Below are positions 60,081 through 64,000 of a DNA stretch of 64,000 nucleotides, piece by piece (position 1 is the first letter of the stretch; every line of letters begins with the position of its first letter). This stretch comes from an uncultured Anaeromusa sp. (GTDB lineage Bacteria; Bacillota; Negativicutes; Anaeromusales; Anaeromusaceae): contig NZ_OY764902.1 of the NCBI RefSeq assembly GCF_963668665.1, positions 1 to 64,000 on the forward strand, read 5' to 3'. The translations under genes were made by a program, and so were the position numbers. The notes beneath the pieces were generated by a model. That model had not been told where the DNA came from and made no database searches. It saw only the letters and a list, made by a program, of their open reading frames with translations.

Positions 60081-60437
60081 CTACTTTATTCCTTGCTCGT
60101 AAATTTCCAGGATGCGGTTGTCGCGAAATAAAATAACCAAGGCGCCATCATCTTCGTTGCGCCAGACCATGAAACAGGTGTTGGCTGCGGGGCTGTTTTG
60201 GCTCTGCGGTACGGTGATGGAAGTAACTTCCTGGCCTTCGCGACGCAAAAGGCGCGCTGTTTCTTCATAAGTCATGCCAGGGCGCAGCTGTGATACATCG
60301 TTAGCTGTAATGAACTGCGATGAGGGCGGCTCTTTTTCAGAGACAGAGGAAAAAATGAAGGAAAAAAGCAGGGCGAGAAGACCAAGGAGCAGAACGGTGC
60401 GCGGCCGAAGCGATGTAGGAATTGGATTAGGGAGCAT
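60081..60437 (-). CDS. Membrane-anchored protein with a BamE/SmpA-like stretch
   Basis: The 118-residue protein has an N-terminal anchor or uncleaved signal (VLLLGLLALLFSFIF), then an extracytoplasmic domain. The phrase VSQLRPGMTYEETARLLRREG resembles the helical motif of BamE/SmpA-like domains, followed by strands (TCFMVWRNEDDGALVILFRDNRILEI). There is no lipobox. AAGGAGG lies before the ATG. The function is unknown; it converges on mocA with a gap of two bases. Confidence 0.7.
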   Translation of the reverse strand: MLPNPIPTSLRPRTVLLLGLLALLFSFIFSSVSEKEPPSSQFITANDVSQLRPGMTYEETARLLRREGQEVTSITVPQSQNSPAANTCFMVWRNEDDGALVILFRDNRILEIYEQGIK

Positions 60438-60548
60438 ATAAATAGAGCCTCCTTATAAAATAAAAGAAAACTGACAGTTCTCTGACAGAATTCTTCATCG
60501 TGACCGCAAATCCTTTTGCAACGGCTTTTGTAGCTTAGGGGCCTCGCT

Positions 60549-60577
60549 TTGACAAACCAGGAGAATGACAGTACAAT
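60549..60577 (+). promoter_or_regulatory. Promoter of the thioesterase-murI operon
   Basis: TTGACA (60549-60554) and TACAAT (60572-60577) with a 17-base spacer. Confidence 0.8.
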
Positions 60578-60581
60578 AAAG

Positions 60582-60629
60582 AAAGCATTCCGACGTACGC
60601 TGCACGGCGTGCGTCGTTCCTGCTTTTTA
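60582..60629 (+). terminator. Terminator-like hairpin in the leader of the thioesterase-murI operon
   Basis: AAAGCA (60582-60587) pairs with TGCTTT (60621-60626), and inside it CGACGTACGC (60591-60600) with GCGTGCGTCG (60607-60616), followed by T. It lies between the promoter and the first gene, so it may attenuate the operon. Confidence 0.5.
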
Positions 60630-60690
60630 AGGGGATGAAAGTTCCTGATTCCTTGAAAAATGCAACAACGGAAACGAGAGGTCGGATAGG

Positions 60691-61107
60691 ATGGTTCTTG
60701 TTGAAGAACAGGTTCGCTTTGCGGAAACAGACGCCATGGGAGTGGCGCATCATGCTAACTATTTTCGCTGGTTTGAAATTGGCAGGGTGGCGTTGCTGAA
60801 GAAGGCGGGAGTTTACTTAAACGAGCTGATGGCGCAAGATATTTTATTCCCAATTACGGATGTATCCTGCCAATATCGGGCATCGGCGCGATTTGACGAC
60901 ATCTTGGCAATTGAGACCAAGCTGGTAAAGGCGTCGCGAGTAAAATTGGCTTTTTCCTATCGTGTGATACGGCTGGCGGATCAAATGCTTTTGGCGACAG
61001 GAAAGACGCAAAATGCGTTTACAAATGCCGCCGGGCGTGTTGCGCGCGTGGAGCCTGAATTATATGAACGGCTGAGCAGGTGGGTGGAAGATGACTGGAA
61101 AGCATAA
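60691..61107 (+). CDS. Hotdog-fold acyl-CoA thioesterase (YbgC/4HBT family)
   Basis: The 138-residue protein has the 4HBT motif ETDAMGVAHHANYFRWFEIGR with the likely catalytic Asp14. The hotdog strands SCQYRASARFDDILAIETKL and KLAFSYRVIR follow. It hydrolyses acyl-CoA or acyl-ACP thioesters; the substrate is not known. It opens an operon with murI, which it overlaps by 17 bases. The ribosome site is weak (GGATAGG). Confidence 0.9.
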   Translation: MVLVEEQVRFAETDAMGVAHHANYFRWFEIGRVALLKKAGVYLNELMAQDILFPITDVSCQYRASARFDDILAIETKLVKASRVKLAFSYRVIRLADQMLLATGKTQNAFTNAAGRVARVEPELYERLSRWVEDDWKA

Positions 61108-61921
61108 AGCGCCGATAGGCGTGTTTGATTCCGGTGTGGGCGGTTTGACGGTGGTGCAACAATTACGCCGTCTGTTGCCGGCGGAGGATATTCTTTATTT
61201 TGGCGACACGGCTCGGGCGCCTTATGGCGGCAGAGAGCCAGCGGAAATTTGCTTGTTTATGCGGCAAATTCTTCAATTTATGGAAGAGCGCGGCGTGAAA
61301 CTGGCTGTAGTGGCCTGTAATACAATGACCGCATGGGGCTTGGCAGATGCGCAAGGACGTTTTTCTTTTCCGGTAATCGGCATGGACAGCGGCGTGTCTC
61401 AGGCGTTGCAGGCAAGTCCTGGGAAGCGTATTGGCGTTATCGCTACGGCGGCGACTGTTAATAGCGGTAAGCATGAACGAGATGCGGCTACGTTGTGCTC
61501 GAATGCGCACTTTTTGGGACAATCTTGCCCGGAATTTGTACCGCTGATTGAACAAGAACTGCTGGAGTCTTCCGAATTGCGGCAAGCGGCATTGGCCTAT
61601 TTGCAGCCGCTGCGGCAGGCGGGAACGGAAGCCGTAATTTTGGGTTGCACTCATTATCCGGTGATTGGGAGTCTACTGCGAGAAATTCTGGGCGCCGGAG
61701 TGACTCTAATTGATCCGGCGGCGGCTACCGCGCAAGAGGCTAAGCGCGTCTTGCAGGAGCAAAGGCTGGAAGCGCCGCAGCGGCAGGGGAGCTTGCGACT
61801 GTATGTGTCCGGCGATCCATTGCGGGCGCAGCGCCTGGCGGCCATGATTTTGCAGGATGTGCAAGTGGAAATTTTGCATGCGTCAATGGAAGAAAAAGAA
61901 ATTAACCGTTTGGAGGCATGA
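61091..61921 (+). CDS. murI: Glutamate racemase
   Basis: MurI makes D-glutamate for peptidoglycan. The 276 residues include GVFDSGVGGLTVV, YFGDTARAPYG, the catalytic cysteines Cys76 (VVACNTMTA) and Cys186 (ILGCTHYP), and DPAAATAQ. It overlaps the gene before it and shares an ATGA overlap with the next, so the genes are tightly coupled. Confidence 0.95.
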   Translation: MTGKHKAPIGVFDSGVGGLTVVQQLRRLLPAEDILYFGDTARAPYGGREPAEICLFMRQILQFMEERGVKLAVVACNTMTAWGLADAQGRFSFPVIGMDSGVSQALQASPGKRIGVIATAATVNSGKHERDAATLCSNAHFLGQSCPEFVPLIEQELLESSELRQAALAYLQPLRQAGTEAVILGCTHYPVIGSLLREILGAGVTLIDPAAATAQEAKRVLQEQRLEAPQRQGSLRLYVSGDPLRAQRLAAMILQDVQVEILHASMEEKEINRLEA

Positions 61922-62508
61922 AGGTGGAATTGCTAGCAGTATTGATTTTGCTTGTAGGCTTGGGGATTTTAGGCGTATGGATCTACATTGTACGCCAGGG
62001 GGATACGGAGATCGAAATTTTGACGGCGCAGCGCACTGAATTGCAGTTGGTTTCCGCTGAGGATGGCAGAGCGGTGTTTGTTGCGCAGATTCCTTTATGT
62101 AATTTATCGGCGCAAGATGGAATTATCTTGGATGCGTTCCCGCGCCATTTGCTGCCGCAGGAGCAGTATGATGCAGCGCGAGTCGAATCTCGTCTGGAGT
62201 TGCTTACAGCGCCGCGGGAGGATGGGTACTTTGAAGCGGTCATCATTGAAGGAAACAAAGGGAATTCCTTTGTGCTGACGGTGTCGTTGACTGCTAAGAA
62301 CGGTTTGGTGGCTGAGGCCGTGGCAGGTATGGCGGACATGCCTGTGGAGTTGTATTACCAAATAGTAGGCCGCGGTGAATGTACGTTACATAAAGAACGA
62401 CTGGTGTTGTCGGCTGCGGAATTCCGGGCGGCATTTGCGGCGCAGCCCGTTGTTTCTGATGCTGCGGAAGCTGAACCAGAATCAGCGACGGCGGAGGAGG
62501 AGGCATAA
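61918..62508 (+). CDS. Membrane-anchored protein of unknown function
   Basis: The 196-residue protein has one N-terminal helix (about 4-25), a soluble domain (residues about 30-170) rich in beta strands, and an acidic C-terminal tail (AEAEPESATAEEEA). I do not recognise it. Its ATG overlaps the murI stop, and the CofE-like gene follows two bases after its own stop. It is probably on the outer face of the inner membrane. Confidence 0.75.
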   Translation: MKVELLAVLILLVGLGILGVWIYIVRQGDTEIEILTAQRTELQLVSAEDGRAVFVAQIPLCNLSAQDGIILDAFPRHLLPQEQYDAARVESRLELLTAPREDGYFEAVIIEGNKGNSFVLTVSLTAKNGLVAEAVAGMADMPVELYYQIVGRGECTLHKERLVLSAAEFRAAFAAQPVVSDAAEAEPESATAEEEA

Positions 62509-62510
62509 CC

Positions 62511-63173
62511 ATGGATAAGCTTGAATTAGTGCCGGTGCGTACGCGCATTTTAACGCCGGCCGATAATATTGTGGATGCTATTGAAACCTATGGCAAAGAC
62601 TTGATCGGGCCGGATGATGTCGTCTCGGTGGCGGAAAGCGTGGTAGCCATTACCCAAGGGCGGATGGTGCGGCCTGAGGAAATGAATCCTTGCTTTTTAG
62701 CGAGGGTTTTGTGTCGCTTTATTCCGCAAAAAGCAAGTTTGAGCAGTATTTACGGCATGCAGCTGGCCATGGACGCCGCTGGCAAATGGCGGATTGCTTT
62801 TTGGTTGTTTGTAGGCATGCTGGCCAAACTGGTTGGTAAATCCGGCGTGTTTTACGCCATGTCCGGCGAGCAAACCCGTCTGATTGACGATGTGACGGGG
62901 ACGATGCCGCCGTTTGATAAGCATATTGTGTTGGGGCCGGAGGATCCCGATGGCGTCTCGCAAGCGATTAAAGAACGCTTGGGGTGTTATGGCGCTGTTG
63001 TGGCGGATGTGAACGATTTGAAGCGCTCGTATGTACTGGGCGGTTCGCCGGGAGTGGATTTGCGAAAAGTGGAGAAAATGCTGATTGATAATCCCTTTGG
63101 CAATGCTTCGCAAAAGACTCCTATTGTCGTAATCAAGAATTATGCTAAAATTGCTTCGCATTATCGAGTATGA
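62511..63173 (+). CDS. CofE-like protein (F420-0:gamma-glutamyl ligase family domain)
   Basis: The 220-residue protein begins LVPVRTRILTPADNIVDAIETY and has DDVVSVAESVVAITQGR, KSGVFYAMSGEQTRLIDDVTG and VVADVNDLKRSYVLGGS, matching the fold of F420-0:glutamate ligase (CofE). Firmicutes generally lack coenzyme F420, so the real acceptor is probably different. The link to murI suggests a glutamate-related reaction, which is inference. GGAGGAGG lies before the ATG. Confidence 0.82.
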   Translation: MDKLELVPVRTRILTPADNIVDAIETYGKDLIGPDDVVSVAESVVAITQGRMVRPEEMNPCFLARVLCRFIPQKASLSSIYGMQLAMDAAGKWRIAFWLFVGMLAKLVGKSGVFYAMSGEQTRLIDDVTGTMPPFDKHIVLGPEDPDGVSQAIKERLGCYGAVVADVNDLKRSYVLGGSPGVDLRKVEKMLIDNPFGNASQKTPIVVIKNYAKIASHYRV

Positions 63174-63183
63174 ACAATTTGAC

Positions 63184-63215
63184 GGCCACGAAGACAATTG
63201 TCTTTGTGGTCGCTT
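63184..63215 (+). terminator. Hairpin before rph
   Basis: GGCCACGAAGACA pairs with TGTCTTTGTGGTC (two wobble pairs), followed by GCTTTTC. A modest terminator of the murI unit. Confidence 0.65.
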
Positions 63216-63239
63216 TTCTAAAGCTAACAGGAGGCAGTC

Positions 63240-63980
63240 ATGAAACGAATTGACGGACGTACGCCGGCGCAAATGCGCAAGGTGAATATTCAAAGAGACT
63301 ATATGCGCTACGCCGAAGGGTCGGCTTTGATCGAGGTGGGCAATACGCGGGTCTTATGCGCGGCTACCATAGAGGATAAGGTTCCGCATTTTTTAAGAGG
63401 CAGCGGCGAAGGCTGGATTACAGCGGAGTATGCGCTTTTGCCTCGTTCCACGCAAGTGCGTAATGTGCGCGAGTCGGCTAAAGGGAAGGTTACGGGCCGG
63501 ACGCATGAAATTCAGCGTCTGATAGGCAGGGCGCTGCGCAGCGTGGTGAATCTCAAAGCATTAGGAGAACGAACGGTCTGGATTGACTGCGACGTACTGC
63601 AAGCCGATGGCGGCACTAGAACGGCGTCGATTACCGGCGCTTTTATCGCCTTGGTGGATGCGGTCAATACTATTTATGATGAAAAGCGGCCTTTTGCAGT
63701 TACTGATTTTTTAGCAGCCGCTAGTGTGGGGATTGTCGACGGGCAAGCCTATTTAGATTTGTGCTATGAAGAAGACTCCAAGGCGATTGTAGACATGAAT
63801 GTGGTCATGACCGGAAACGGACGCTTTGTCGAGGTGCAGGGAACCGGGGAACAACGTCCCTTTGATAGGGAGGAATTGACAGACATGCTGGCTTTGGCGG
63901 AGCAGGGCGTGGGGACTTTGATTGACTATCAAAAGGATATTCTTGGACCGTTGGCCTGGAAGGTAGGACGCGAGCCATGA
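63240..63980 (+). CDS. rph: Ribonuclease PH
   Basis: RNase PH trims the 3' ends of tRNA precursors with phosphate. The 246 residues contain [33 protein letters not shown], the phosphate-binding [19 protein letters not shown], and [19 protein letters not shown]. An ACAGGAGG ribosome site lies before the ATG. The stop overlaps the next start (ATGA). Confidence 0.96.
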   Translation: MKRIDGRTPAQMRKVNIQRDYMRYAEGSALIEVGNTRVLCAATIEDKVPHFLRGSGEGWITAEYALLPRSTQVRNVRESAKGKVTGRTHEIQRLIGRALRSVVNLKALGERTVWIDCDVLQADGGTRTASITGAFIALVDAVNTIYDEKRPFAVTDFLAAASVGIVDGQAYLDLCYEEDSKAIVDMNVVMTGNGRFVEVQGTGEQRPFDREELTDMLALAEQGVGTLIDYQKDILGPLAWKVGREP

Positions 63981-64000
63981 TCGAGCTTGTTGTCGCTAGC
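63977..64000 (+). CDS. rdgB: Start of an XTP/dITP diphosphatase (RdgB/HAM1), partial
   Basis: Only eight codons are in the window (MIELVVAS). They match the usual beginning of RdgB proteins. The overlap with rph is a common gene order in Firmicutes (rph-rdgB). The assignment rests on this context. Confidence 0.6.

Noticed and set aside
1-64000. CRISPR arrays, rRNA genes, prophage or toxin-antitoxin modules
   Set aside because: No regularly spaced repeats, rRNA sequence, phage structural genes or recognisable toxin-antitoxin pairs were found on either strand.

Overview
The window looks like chromosomal DNA from a diderm, spore-former-related Firmicute of the class Negativicutes (Sporomusa/Anaeromusa-like; this placement is inference from gene content). 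It mixes Firmicute hallmarks (a T-box leader, NiaR, a YbiT/YkpA-type ABC-F protein, strong AGGAGG ribosome binding sites) with outer-membrane machinery (an RND efflux pump and a Tad/Flp secretin). Gene density is high, codon use is even, and no rRNA, prophage or CRISPR array was seen. Both ends are cut: the left edge carries the last 39 codons of an unknown membrane protein, the right edge the first eight codons of a RdgB-like gene.

Layout. 1-2000: the partial gene, an inverted-repeat element and an ABC-F ATPase on the minus strand. 2090-7920: a tryptophan operon (trpD-F-C-E-G plus a DAHP synthase, no trpB/trpA) behind a strong promoter and a T-box leader whose decision module appears twice. 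7980-12290: an SfsA-DUF123 fusion, a free-standing ftsZ, and a group IIC-like intron placed just after the ftsZ terminator. 12300-21110: a c-di-GMP signalling protein (minus), an FAD oxidoreductase behind a folded leader RNA, speE, tRNA-Asn, tRNA-Glu, a K+ channel, niaR, a NiaP-like transporter and tRNA-Arg. 21150-25900: small minus-strand genes, a decayed gene remnant, and a sensor diguanylate cyclase. 26000-31180: a TetR regulator and RND pump operon that may share an operator. 31400-37200: a probable GABA utilisation cluster (aldehyde dehydrogenase, PucR regulator, GABA aminotransferase, amino acid permease). 37400-41000: a c-di-GMP-I riboswitch with terminator in front of a large GGDEF/HD-GYP protein.

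41780-52880: an M23 peptidase, then a Tad/Flp pilus locus (cpaB, secretin, TadZ, TadB, two Flp pilins, TadE, TadG, TadA, TadC, DUF192 protein, prepilin peptidase). The second pilin arose by a tandem duplication that also copied the tail of tadB. 52900-58600: a PrpR-type sigma-54 activator, a sigma-54 promoter, and a transporter/CoA-transferase/HMG-CoA-lyase operon that looks like a complete route for a branched organic acid. 58700-64000: yqeC-mocA, a secreted small protein, a thioesterase-murI-membrane protein-CofE-like operon, and rph-rdgB.

Regulation themes: three c-di-GMP enzymes with different competence (one with an I-site and a broken HD-GYP site; one GGDEF only; one with both domains intact and under a c-di-GMP riboswitch) lie in the same 30 kb as a surface pilus. 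No single large new system was found. The best candidates for something undescribed are the folded leader RNA at 15052-15157, the doubled T-box module, the sigma-54 organic-acid operon, and the pilin duplication.
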